Source of the DNA: G963662605 sp963667005
Lineage (GTDB): Bacteria > Bacteroidota > Ignavibacteria > Ignavibacteriales > Ignavibacteriaceae
Direction: 5' to 3'
Length of the DNA stretch: 64,000 nt
Assembly (NCBI GenBank): GCA_963667005.1
Contig: OY762937.1
Coordinates: forward strand, 1,860,001 to 1,924,000
Shown: one piece after another, positions 8,243-15,674 of the stretch
Layout of the letters: each line of letters begins with the position of its first letter
How positions within the stretch are numbered: the stretch's first letter is position 1
Program-made: the position numbers and the translations under genes
The notes under the pieces: generated by a model
Databases searched by the model: none
What the model was told of the DNA's origin: nothing
What the model saw: the letters and a program-made list of their open reading frames with translations, nothing else

Positions 8243-8865
8243 GCGAGTGGTACCTCCATTACCTTTTTGAAATCAAAAGCAATACTCACGTCGGATTTAT
8301 CCGCGCGAAAATTGCCGTGAGTAAAAATTCCGTTCTTGTTAAAATTGTTCTTATCGAAGCGCCTGGTCGTGTTGAATGTTTTTTCAATACTGAACGATTT
8401 GCAAATTTGGTCAATCAACCACGCAGCCGCAGCATATTGAGCATCGCTATACTTTGCCCAGTACTGAAAACCTTGCCAAAGTTCACCGGCATCAAATACC
8501 TCACCTTTATATTCATGCTTACCATCGAGCCAGCAATATTTATCTCCTACCTTAGTAAGCGGGCCCTCATTAACAAACTCGATCCCGATTGTAGTTTTTT
8601 CGAGTAAGTACAATGCAGGATCCTCTCCGGAGCCGTGACGGAACAAGTGCATTGCATAATAACTTGGGTCAAACACTTGAATAATGCTGCCGTCTTTATC
8701 AATGACGTATGCCGTACCTTCCCTGGTCGGTGTTTGCTTCCACCAGCTGACAGTTCCTTGCCATGTGCAGCCGACCGTATGATGTAAAATCAACTTGGTC
8801 TTTTTATAAATTTCTTTCCGGTAAGCTGTTTCCGGATAGTCTTTTATTTTATTTATTGTCGGCAT
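8239..8865 (-). CDS. N-acetylmuramoyl-L-alanine amidase endolysin (Amidase_2)
   Basis: A 208-residue protein that cleaves the amide bond between muramic acid and the peptide stem at lysis. Zinc-ligand motifs are visible: LHHTVG near residue 27 (first His), and the late THGNFRADKSDVS segment with the second His and the Asp/Cys-position ligand. GIEFVNEG in the middle matches the conserved strand of the family. No signal peptide, so it needs a holin; the next gene upstream is a small two-span membrane protein. It overlaps both neighbours, consistent with a lysis cassette. Confidence 0.85.
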   Translation of the reverse strand: MPTINKIKDYPETAYRKEIYKKTKLILHHTVGCTWQGTVSWWKQTPTREGTAYVIDKDGSIIQVFDPSYYAMHLFRHGSGEDPALYLLEKTTIGIEFVNEGPLTKVGDKYCWLDGKHEYKGEVFDAGELWQGFQYWAKYSDAQYAAAAWLIDQICKSFSIEKTFNTTRRFDKNNFNKNGIFTHGNFRADKSDVSIAFDFKKVMEVPLA

Positions 8866-9106
8866 TCTCTACTCCTGAAGCTGCATTGTTTGTCGGCACC
8901 TCCGGACGCTTACTGAAATACGTTGCGACGTTGCTTCCGTAGAATAATCCGGATAGAACAGAATAACCGAATGACAATTGAAATGCGAAAGTGGGCATAT
9001 CAATTTGAAATTCCTTTTGTTTTGCAATCGCGAACATGATGCATGATGTATAAAGGATACAAGTCACCAGAAACACGAATACTTTTCTTTTCCCTTGCTC
9101 AGGCAC
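8849..9106 (-). CDS. Small two-span membrane protein, holin candidate
   Basis: Two hydrophobic segments (KVFVFLVTCILYTSCIMFAIA and FQLSFGYSVLSGLFYGSNVA regions) with short charged ends, directly before the endolysin gene. Start choice is uncertain: GTG at 9106 overlaps the stop of the gp37-like gene and has a GAAGGA site, while in-frame ATGs at 9130 and 9145 would give 8-13 more residues but overlap the upstream gene more. The stop overlaps the amidase start. A holin role is inferred from size, topology and position. Confidence 0.55.
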   Translation of the reverse strand: MPEQGKRKVFVFLVTCILYTSCIMFAIAKQKEFQIDMPTFAFQLSFGYSVLSGLFYGSNVATYFSKRPEVPTNNAASGVENADNK

Positions 9107-9539
9107 TTTTAAGTATCCTTCCCGGTACATTAAATACCATTTCATAAACGATATAATCGTCGTCGGTCTCATCAACAAATTTGTCCGATTCAACGGTTAT
9201 AAATTGTTCTTCTAAATTTTCATTGACCTGTTGACCGGCGAGAGAATCAATAACAAAATCAACGTACTCCTCCGGATCAAGTTCTGCAGAATCTTTAATC
9301 ATTGCGTAGACAATAAATTTTGTCCCTCTGGATAAGTTCATTATCTCGTTGGATTTTGATTTATTCCGGAATGAGTCCGTTGAATGAAATACGGCCAGCT
9401 CTCCGACTGAGTCGGTGGGGATGTACTTACTGAACATTCTCGGAGTTACAACTTTTACTTTTAGTTTCCCCTCAAGGCGCTCTTCAATAGCAGAGCTAAG
9501 GAGATCAACGAGTAACTTTTTTGATGCAACGATGCTCAT
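9099..9539 (-). CDS. Mu gp37-like neck/tail-terminator protein (DUF1834 type)
   Basis: A 146-residue protein starting MSIVASKKLLVDLLSSAIEE, with a strand-rich remainder. It follows the gp36-like gene with a 1-nt overlap, the same order as gp36-gp37 in Mu, downstream of the major capsid gene. Size agrees with DUF1834 proteins. Assignment rests on synteny and general resemblance rather than on a strong motif. Confidence 0.6.
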   Translation of the reverse strand: MSIVASKKLLVDLLSSAIEERLEGKLKVKVVTPRMFSKYIPTDSVGELAVFHSTDSFRNKSKSNEIMNLSRGTKFIVYAMIKDSAELDPEEYVDFVIDSLAGQQVNENLEEQFITVESDKFVDETDDDYIVYEMVFNVPGRILKSA

Positions 9540-10000
9540 TAAAACTGATCCAATAAACCATTATTAAAAATTCTGTCTTCAGGTCTTTTATTGACTTCGA
9601 TATCGGTTGACATATCCGGGGTTTTCCCATCAGCCTTTAAAAGTTTTGTCCCTTTTTGAAGCTCCTTCAAATCCTGAATACGCTTTTTATAATTCTTATC
9701 AATAGACTCCGGCATGTTCAGCCGTTTACGCCTCATGTATAGATTATAAATTGCGAGGTCTACGGAAATATCAATTATCTCTTCAGGCACTTCAGCAAAT
9801 GGCAGCTCATAACGGCTGCGCAGATAACTGTCTATTTCGTTATCAGCTTTGCGGATGCAATCATTAATCCGGATAAGACATTCATCATCCTTATCCGTTA
9901 AATCGATATCGGCAACGGCTCTCTTCTCATCATTAACGAGAGGAAGAATTTCGTCTATACTCAGCTGATCTTTTATGTTATCTAAATTGCAATACATCAC
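9539..10000 (-). CDS. Mu gp36-like head-tail connector (DUF1320)
   Basis: A 153-residue protein. The N-terminal two-thirds is helical, with the pattern of the DUF1320 family: an initial tyrosine-containing start (MMYCNLDNIKDQL), the ADNEIDSYLRSRYELPF segment and a DLAIYNLYMRR helix. The family forms a head-completion ring between portal and tail. The order capsid - gp36 - gp37 matches Mu. Either Met1 or Met2 could be the start. Confidence 0.75.
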   Translation of the reverse strand: MMYCNLDNIKDQLSIDEILPLVNDEKRAVADIDLTDKDDECLIRINDCIRKADNEIDSYLRSRYELPFAEVPEEIIDISVDLAIYNLYMRRKRLNMPESIDKNYKKRIQDLKELQKGTKLLKADGKTPDMSTDIEVNKRPEDRIFNNGLLDQF

Positions 10001-10090
10001 TTTTCCATTTGTTGAATAAATCCGGGGAAGCCGGTCAAAACTTCCCCGAACGTTACGGTTCTACCATGTGCCAGGTATGGGTGGGAAAAA

Positions 10091-10873
10091 TCAGCCTATC
10101 CCGCTGTAAAAGCACAGCACACCTTTTGCTGCCCAAAAACCCAAAGCTTTACTCGGATGTTTGGATTTCCTGATAGTTACATCATTCAAATAAAAGCTGT
10201 CCCTGACTTCACAATCGTTCGGGAGGTTAAATTTGTAATAACAATAACTATCACTTCTCAACGCCCGGCACGCACCAAGAGAAGCACCTTCATTCTTCAT
10301 GTAGGTTTTATAATTACCGGCAGCAATTCCGGGCTGCCATTGAATTTCAGTCTTAAGTAAACGATGCTCGATGTTACCGTTATATCCTGAGGAAGAGGCT
10401 TTCTTTAATATTAACTTCAGGTACACGTAAACAGTGTCGTTCTTCGCATTACCATATATGATCCACTTGCTTCCTGATGGATTGTTATAAATAGTATCGG
10501 TAGTATAAATTTGCGTTTGGGTTGAATCATTAGCCGCAATTGTTTTCGTTACAGACCAGCGGCCAGACCACCAGCTGTCAAGTCGCTTAATGGTAACACC
10601 GGCAGAGTCACCGGCTCGTTGTTTAACAACATACCAGCTTATTGCATACAGGTTCTTATAATGAATCGGAGCGATAGTTGCGGTTGTCAGCGTGTCTGTC
10701 AGGCATATAACGCCCTGATGGTCAACGCTGGTAAATTCAATATCGCGGGTATCATAACTCCCGTTCGTTATCCAATGCGTGGGCCCGATCTGTCCTTGCG
10801 CCGGGAATGCAAGTGCGATAATAAACATTGTAAACAATGTCAAGAGGAAATAACTTATTCTGAAATGCTTCAT
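10091..10873 (-). CDS. Secreted protein of unknown function inside the head operon
   Basis: A 260-residue protein from ATG 10,873, with a GAAAGGA ribosome site just upstream. It begins with a classical signal peptide (hydrophobic core FLLTLFTMFIIALAF, then PAQGQ as a likely cleavage region). The mature part is Thr/Tyr/Trp-rich and strand-like, with four Cys in its last third. It interrupts the expected capsid-gp36 order and has its own ribosome site. A secreted product is unusual among capsid genes and suggests an inserted accessory (moron) gene or an envelope-interacting factor. No family is recognised. Confidence 0.65.
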   Translation of the reverse strand: MKHFRISYFLLTLFTMFIIALAFPAQGQIGPTHWITNGSYDTRDIEFTSVDHQGVICLTDTLTTATIAPIHYKNLYAISWYVVKQRAGDSAGVTIKRLDSWWSGRWSVTKTIAANDSTQTQIYTTDTIYNNPSGSKWIIYGNAKNDTVYVYLKLILKKASSSGYNGNIEHRLLKTEIQWQPGIAAGNYKTYMKNEGASLGACRALRSDSYCYYKFNLPNDCEVRDSFYLNDVTIRKSKHPSKALGFWAAKGVLCFYSGIG

Positions 10874-10960
10874 CGAAGTCCTTTCAAAAAAAATGAATGA
10901 ATACTTGTTTAATAAAAGCCCGCACCGGAGCACGGGCTTCCTCCATAATATACCTCACAG

Positions 10961-11884
10961 TTATGAGATGATAATACCCTCGAGACGTCCTACCGCCTTA
11001 TCATTCAGAACGACAGGTGCGGCATCAAGCTCCGCCTTATGAGTAAAGAATGAACCGACTAAGCCGAGATCACGAACATCCACTCCGATGTTTGTGGCAA
11101 TGGATAAATCAGATCGCTCTCCGAAACGAACCGCATAAATGCTGGTACAATTATTGGCACTACCACATGCTTCAGCATGTTCTATTACACGATTACCGGC
11201 ATTGTCGTAACCTGACGGCAACACTGGTATATCATTGTAATATTTGATCGGTCGGCCAAATGCATCGGGTTGTGTAGTAAAGAATTCGCGGGCAATCGTA
11301 GTTAGGCGTGCAAGCGTCTTGCTGTCCATGTAAACCACCTGGGCGCCACCGTCAATACTTCCGATAAGCGTGTCAAGCAGTTCAAGGAATTTTTGCTGAC
11401 GTCCCTTGGCCGCATCGCTGTTACCGAGATCAATACTCAATCCATTTTGCGCTGCGGTGATTTTTTGAAAAGCCGGAACGAGTTTTTTAATACCGTCAAA
11501 TTGCTCGGCTTCATCGGTCGAATTTCCATTAAAGAAATAATTCTGAAATTCTCTTCCAAGATTAGCGGCAAAATTCAAAAGTTCCGAAGCACGAACAGAA
11601 TTAATATCTTTCCCACGGCGTTCGTGTGCCTGATCAACTTGAACATGGTCCCCAAGAATTTTAAGAGCAGGACTTGCAAACGCCGGAGTAATGACGTTAA
11701 GGTCATAATCAGAATCAAGCGATCTGAATTTACCACCGGAGGCGGTAGCAGTTTTGCGGGTATATTCAGCATTGCCGAATATCGAGTAAAATTCTGCGAA
11801 AAGAAGAACGTTAGCCTTTTCGGTCATTTTCTTGACAACAAGCTGGGTTAACTCATCGCCGGCTGAAATTTGATTTAGTCTCAT
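10961..11884 (-). CDS. Major capsid protein (HK97 fold, Mu gpT-position)
   Basis: A 307-residue protein. It has features seen in many HK97-like capsid proteins: a central segment with NYFFNGNSTDEAEQFDGIKK (the FxG...FDGI signature of the E-loop to P-domain region) and a C-terminal ADLDAAPVV-type strand end. It follows the gpI-like protease/scaffold gene, the same order as I-T in Mu. No N-terminal scaffold extension is present, in keeping with the separate upstream protease/scaffold gene. Confidence 0.82.
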   Translation of the reverse strand: MRLNQISAGDELTQLVVKKMTEKANVLLFAEFYSIFGNAEYTRKTATASGGKFRSLDSDYDLNVITPAFASPALKILGDHVQVDQAHERRGKDINSVRASELLNFAANLGREFQNYFFNGNSTDEAEQFDGIKKLVPAFQKITAAQNGLSIDLGNSDAAKGRQQKFLELLDTLIGSIDGGAQVVYMDSKTLARLTTIAREFFTTQPDAFGRPIKYYNDIPVLPSGYDNAGNRVIEHAEACGSANNCTSIYAVRFGERSDLSIATNIGVDVRDLGLVGSFFTHKAELDAAPVVLNDKAVGRLEGIIIS

Positions 11885-11921
11885 GAGACTCTCCTAATTA
11901 AAAAAATGTTTAATAAATTAC

Positions 11922-12824
11922 TTACTTGCTGTTCGCTTTAATATAGTCAGCTGCTTTTTGTACGTCGGATGCAATATCCTTCGTTTCCTGAGCGTGATCT
12001 TTTTTCTTTGCGAATTCTGAGAATGAAAGACTGTTGTCAATCAATCCGACAAGCTGAGTTAACAAAGCGCAAGGATCATCTTTCGAGCCGTCGGCAAATT
12101 CGAACTTGTCACCGCTTTTCGAAGCAGCGCAAAATTCATAAATCTTTCCGGCGAGCGTTTTTTGTGCAGGCGAAATTTTCTCGCCGAGCGTAGCCATAAA
12201 TGACATGGTCGCCTGAGCAGCTTTCATTGAAGCAATCTGTTTGTTGAATTCAATGGCCTGCTTTTCGAACTCTGTTTTTTGTTCGGCTGTCCCTTTCCCA
12301 GCCTCGATAAGCTTGGTGAGCGCCTCGATTTTGCCTTCAAGTCCGGCGATCTTTAAAGCAAAATTTTCATCCGTAGCTTCCTCTTCCAAGACTTTTCCTT
12401 CGGAGAATGAAAACGTGGTTGTGGTCTCTTCGGCAGAGAAGTTGAATGTACCGAGTCCCTGAACCGCAGCCGGTTGACCTTTAGGAAGAAAACCGAAATG
12501 ATTAACCGTACCGTCGGCATGAAATGACATCGAACGTTCCGGAAGCTGGCCGTCATTCACCAAAGCTTTGAAAGCTTCAGCTACTTTCCCGGGCAATGCA
12601 TATAACGTATCGCCGACACGTTTCAACTTTTCGACATAACCCATTACCGGCAGATTGTTGTCCGGATGTGATACCGTGATCGGCCGTTTTTCTTTTTCTT
12701 CTTTCGGCAAAGAATTGAAATGGTTCACGGCAAGATCAATTTTTGCCTCCGGCCATGAAGATTCACGACCTTTGGAATCTTTGTGCGTTCCCGTCTTGAA
12801 AAACGGAATCCATTTGTCTTTCAT
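11922..12824 (-). CDS. Mu gpI-like prohead protease / scaffold
   Basis: A 300-residue protein. The N-terminal half is the protease: WIPFFKTGTHKDSKG start, VSHPD (candidate catalytic His near residue 54), and ERSMSFHADG (candidate catalytic Ser near residue 98). The C-terminal half is a Lys/Glu-rich coiled coil (about 140-220), as expected for an internal scaffold removed during maturation. It is the first gene of the leftward late operon, 165 bp from the divergent packaging operon. Confidence 0.8.
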   Translation of the reverse strand: MKDKWIPFFKTGTHKDSKGRESSWPEAKIDLAVNHFNSLPKEEKEKRPITVSHPDNNLPVMGYVEKLKRVGDTLYALPGKVAEAFKALVNDGQLPERSMSFHADGTVNHFGFLPKGQPAAVQGLGTFNFSAEETTTTFSFSEGKVLEEEATDENFALKIAGLEGKIEALTKLIEAGKGTAEQKTEFEKQAIEFNKQIASMKAAQATMSFMATLGEKISPAQKTLAGKIYEFCAASKSGDKFEFADGSKDDPCALLTQLVGLIDNSLSFSEFAKKKDHAQETKDIASDVQKAADYIKANSK

Positions 12825-12988
12825 AGAGCTCCTTTGTTTTTGTAATTTTTTTTATTTACGTTTGCACGCTACAAACCTAACAATCCCATCAGAGCCCCTC
12901 TATTATATGAGTCCTTAGACTCAGGGAAATGACTTTTACACTATACCGCCGCACATTGCATCTTTATTTAAATTAATCTGGAGATGTA
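12825..12988. promoter_or_regulatory. Divergent late-operon control region with 16-bp dyad
   Basis: This gap separates the leftward capsid/tail operon from the rightward packaging operon. It contains a perfect dyad TGAGTC-CTTA-GACTCA at 12,908-12,923. In Mu, late promoters are activated by the C protein at short dyads, so this is the best candidate activator site for both late operons. The rightward start at 12,989 has a GGAG ribosome site. No clear sigma-70 promoter could be picked out by eye. Confidence 0.5.
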
Positions 12989-13417
12989 ATGCCTTTTAAA
13001 TTTCTTCTTCTTGCGAGCTCCGGTATGGGGGTGCTGCTGTCATTAATAGCCGAGGTCATGCCCGGAGAATCTCAAATCTTTAATCATGCTGCAAACGGGG
13101 GTATAGTGGTGATACTTTTTGCAATCCTGTGGTTCGCGTTTAAATACTTCTCTACCACCCTTGAGAAATCACAAAAACAAAATCAAGAGCTTGTTGCAAA
13201 TACAGTCGCGCAAATACAGTCGCTGAATACTCAATACATTTCTCAGATTACCAACATGCAGGAAGAGACGAATAAACAAAACAAGAACAACCTTGATCGT
13301 TTATTTAGCGTTGTCGAAGAAAATTCGAAATCCTTTGCATTCCTGTCTCAAGTCATCACTAAAATGGATGGTAAACTCGATACCCATATCCAGGCACACA
13401 ATCTTGAAAGGAAATAA
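12989..13417 (+). CDS. Membrane-anchored coiled-coil protein, possible holin or packaging accessory
   Basis: A 142-residue protein with two hydrophobic segments (about 4-22 and 36-54), followed by a long Gln/Asn/Lys-rich coiled coil (55-140). The topology resembles small phage holin-like proteins with a cytoplasmic tail. It is the first gene of the rightward late operon and is followed after 2 nt by the next. No specific family is recognised. Confidence 0.5.
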   Translation: MPFKFLLLASSGMGVLLSLIAEVMPGESQIFNHAANGGIVVILFAILWFAFKYFSTTLEKSQKQNQELVANTVAQIQSLNTQYISQITNMQEETNKQNKNNLDRLFSVVEENSKSFAFLSQVITKMDGKLDTHIQAHNLERK

Positions 13418-13419
13418 TA

Positions 13420-13677
13420 ATGACTGAAGAATTGATTCAGGCAAAAGGCAGATATGAATTGCTTAAGGAAGAACTCAAAAAGTTATCAATCACCGCCGGT
13501 GTTGATCACGGCGAAATCTACAAAGAGGTGAATATTCTTCTCGCCGGCAAATCAGTCGTTGATATAGACTGCCCAAAAGTTAGAACACTTCTTGATGAAC
13601 TTGAGACCAAGCAAACGCAGATCAAAGGAATCATCTCGGAAATGAAAAAGCTTGCCGAAACCTATAATCTGCATTAA
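13420..13677 (+). CDS. Small coiled-coil protein of unknown function
   Basis: An 85-residue acidic/basic mixed helical protein (MTEELIQAKGRYELLKEELKK...) sandwiched between the membrane protein and the small terminase subunit with 2-8 nt spacing. It is likely cotranscribed with the packaging genes. No family recognised. Confidence 0.5.
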   Translation: MTEELIQAKGRYELLKEELKKLSITAGVDHGEIYKEVNILLAGKSVVDIDCPKVRTLLDELETKQTQIKGIISEMKKLAETYNLH

Positions 13678-13685
13678 GGTGCGAG

Positions 13686-14108
13686 ATGAAAGAACAAGAA
13701 AAAAAAGAAGCGACTAACTTCTACGTTAACGGCGGCTATTCGATTGAGACTATTCTCCGCATCATGGGTGGCAAGGTTTCTCGCAAAACTTTGTATAACT
13801 GGAAAGACTCAGAGCATTGGGATGAACAACGGAAAGCACAATTTTCCGAAACAAAACTTATGCTGACAAATCTTGTTGAGCTTGCAAAGCTCGCGATCAA
13901 CGAAGCTCTGGCCGATCCAAGTTTATTTAGAATCTCTGCTGTTTCAAAAATGATTGGTCTACTCAAATCAATGAGCCAAAATCCGATTGATAATATTGTG
14001 GACCCAAAAACCGGCGAGCCGGTTAAGTCCGAAGCGCAAAAAAATGTCAAAAAAGTAGTCACTCCTGAGTTGATTGAAGAGCTGGAGAGGAAATTGCTCG
14101 GATGCTGA
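13686..14108 (+). CDS. Terminase small subunit (Mu gp27-like)
   Basis: A 140-residue protein. The first 45 residues form a helix-turn-helix (ATNFYVNGGYSIETILRIMG and SRKTLYNWKD), the DNA-recognition domain expected of a small terminase. A helical oligomerisation segment and a charged tail ending ELIEELERKLLGC follow; this tail probably contacts the large subunit. It lies just before the large terminase, separated by 189 bp of unusual repeat structure. The DNA-recognition role is inferred from family and position. Confidence 0.72.
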   Translation: MKEQEKKEATNFYVNGGYSIETILRIMGGKVSRKTLYNWKDSEHWDEQRKAQFSETKLMLTNLVELAKLAINEALADPSLFRISAVSKMIGLLKSMSQNPIDNIVDPKTGEPVKSEAQKNVKKVVTPELIEELERKLLGC

Positions 14109-14305
14109 AAATAGCCCAAATTCGTACTTTTTTGAAATTAGCCTTAAAACGCTCACAAATGCGTTTTAAGCGAGGTTTATTTTGGGCGACCCGTTGGCCG
14201 TTCCGGGACTTCTCGTTGAATTTAAAGCAATTTAAAGGCAGTTTAAAGTATTTTAAAGGCACGCCCCGGAAAATCCGGATTTTGGAGGAATTGCACTGTG
14301 AATGA
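14102..14305 (+). CDS. Possible small basic protein overlapping the central repeat block
   Basis: A 67-residue frame starts inside the small terminase stop (ATGCTGA) and ends inside the large terminase start (TGTGAATGA), as coupled genes do. The product would be very basic (many Lys and Arg) with an LKQFKGSLKYFKG repeat. The same bases form inverted and phased repeats, so the frame may be an incidental reading of a cis-acting DNA element. I favour the DNA element and give the gene low confidence. Confidence 0.25.
   Translation: MLKIAQIRTFLKLALKRSQMRFKRGLFWATRWPFRDFSLNLKQFKGSLKYFKGTPRKIRILEELHCE
14114..14283. other. Midpoint repeat block: nested inverted repeats and phased TTTAAAG array
   Basis: Components seen: GCCCAAA (14,114-14,120) pairing with TTTGGGC (14,181-14,187). 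Inside these, CTTAAAACGC (14,143-14,152) pairs with GCGTTTTAAG (14,161-14,170). Four TTTAAAG units start at 14,221, 14,231, 14,242 and 14,252 (spacing 10, 11, 10 bp). A perfect palindrome AAAATCCGGATTTT lies at 14,270-14,283. The prophage midpoint is about 14,651. The position and helical phasing recall the strong gyrase site at the centre of Mu, but gyrase binding is inference. TTTAAAGG also recurs near the right end (28,896). Confidence 0.55.
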
Positions 14306-15659
14306 CAAGACTCCTTACTTCCTCCCGTATCAGGTTAAATACCTGCGTGATCCGGCCAAATTTAAGATCGTCGAAAAGTCACGGCGTGTTGGTTTAACAT
14401 ATGCCGAAAGTTACGATAATACTAAAGCTGCAGCTCTGGGATTAATTAATAAAGTATGGTTCTCGTCTGCAGATCTATCTGCCTCAGAGGAGTTCATTGA
14501 CTACGTTGGGTTCTGGGCAAGATTTCTCGATGTTGCTGCAAAACACGTCGGCGAAGTTGTTATTGATTCGGAAAATGATGTCCGTGTACAAAGAGTGACG
14601 TTCGCCTCAGGTGCTGAGATAAATGCGTTGTCATCTAATCCGACAAAGTTCCGCAGCAAAGGCGGACGTGTTATCCTCGACGAGTTTGCGCACCACAAAG
14701 ACCAGGCAAAACTTCTTGCAGCCGCAAAGCCCTCAACAATGTGGGGTGCGGAGTTACGAATCATTTCGACACACAACGGTGATGATTCAGTTTTTAATCA
14801 GCTTATCGCCGAAACGAAAAAACCGGAATCGGCAATGTCCAAGTGGTCGCACCACGTTATTACTCTCGATGACGCTATTGCTGACGGCCTGGTCGATAAG
14901 ATACTCGGACATCAAGCAAGCATTAAGGAAATTGAAGAGTGGAAGAATGATGTATTCTCCGGACTTACGAAAGAGGCAATCAATGAAGAGTTTTATTGCA
15001 TCCCCGTTTCTACCAGCTCCAACCATCTGTTGAGTTACGAACTTATCAATGCTGTCGAACGTGATGAAAAGGAAATCTGCTTTGATGATTTGAATAACTG
15101 CAGCGGCAACCTGTATGCAGGCTTCGACGTGGCTCGCCGCAAAGATTTATCCGTTATCTGGGTAATTGAACAGCTCGGCGAAATTTATTACACCCGAAAG
15201 TTGATAGTCCTGAAGAACATGCCGTTCCGGGAACAGAAAGAAATTTTATACTCGATTATTTCAAATCCAAAGCTGCATAGAATTTGTATTGATGCTACGG
15301 GACTCGGTATGCAGATAGCTGAAGATGCGAAGTTGGATTTCGGCCAGTTTAAAGTTGAGCCGGTTACATTTACAAACCGTGTGAAAGAAGAACTTGCCAC
15401 CAATACACGGGTACAAGTAGAATCACGTAAAGTTTTGATACCCCGGGATAAAGCAATTCGTGACGACCTTTATTCAATACGTGCGGTTACTACAGTTGCC
15501 GGTAATGTCCGGTATGAAGCGGTTAACAACGATGAGTCACATGCCGATAGATTCTGGTCGCTTGGTCTTGCACTGCATGCAGCCAAATCTAATACCGGGC
15601 CGATTATCATTGCCTCAGGCATGAGACGTGAGTCCTACGATTTATTAAATAGATTTTAA
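14298..15659 (+). CDS. Terminase large subunit (Mu gp28-like)
   Basis: A 453-residue protein. It is the packaging motor ATPase with a C-terminal RNase H-like nuclease. Visible: the Walker A-like SRRVGLT (residues 28-34), Walker B VILDE (125-129), and nuclease aspartates D277 (GFDVARRKD), D332 (CIDATG) and D417 (ESHADRFW). The start is GTG 14,298 with a strong GGAGGA site. The downstream portal gene follows after 15 nt. Mu-type terminases package host-flanked DNA by headful; the same is expected here. Confidence 0.92.
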   Translation: MNDKTPYFLPYQVKYLRDPAKFKIVEKSRRVGLTYAESYDNTKAAALGLINKVWFSSADLSASEEFIDYVGFWARFLDVAAKHVGEVVIDSENDVRVQRVTFASGAEINALSSNPTKFRSKGGRVILDEFAHHKDQAKLLAAAKPSTMWGAELRIISTHNGDDSVFNQLIAETKKPESAMSKWSHHVITLDDAIADGLVDKILGHQASIKEIEEWKNDVFSGLTKEAINEEFYCIPVSTSSNHLLSYELINAVERDEKEICFDDLNNCSGNLYAGFDVARRKDLSVIWVIEQLGEIYYTRKLIVLKNMPFREQKEILYSIISNPKLHRICIDATGLGMQIAEDAKLDFGQFKVEPVTFTNRVKEELATNTRVQVESRKVLIPRDKAIRDDLYSIRAVTTVAGNVRYEAVNNDESHADRFWSLGLALHAAKSNTGPIIIASGMRRESYDLLNRF

Positions 15660-15674
15660 CAGGAATATAAGGCT

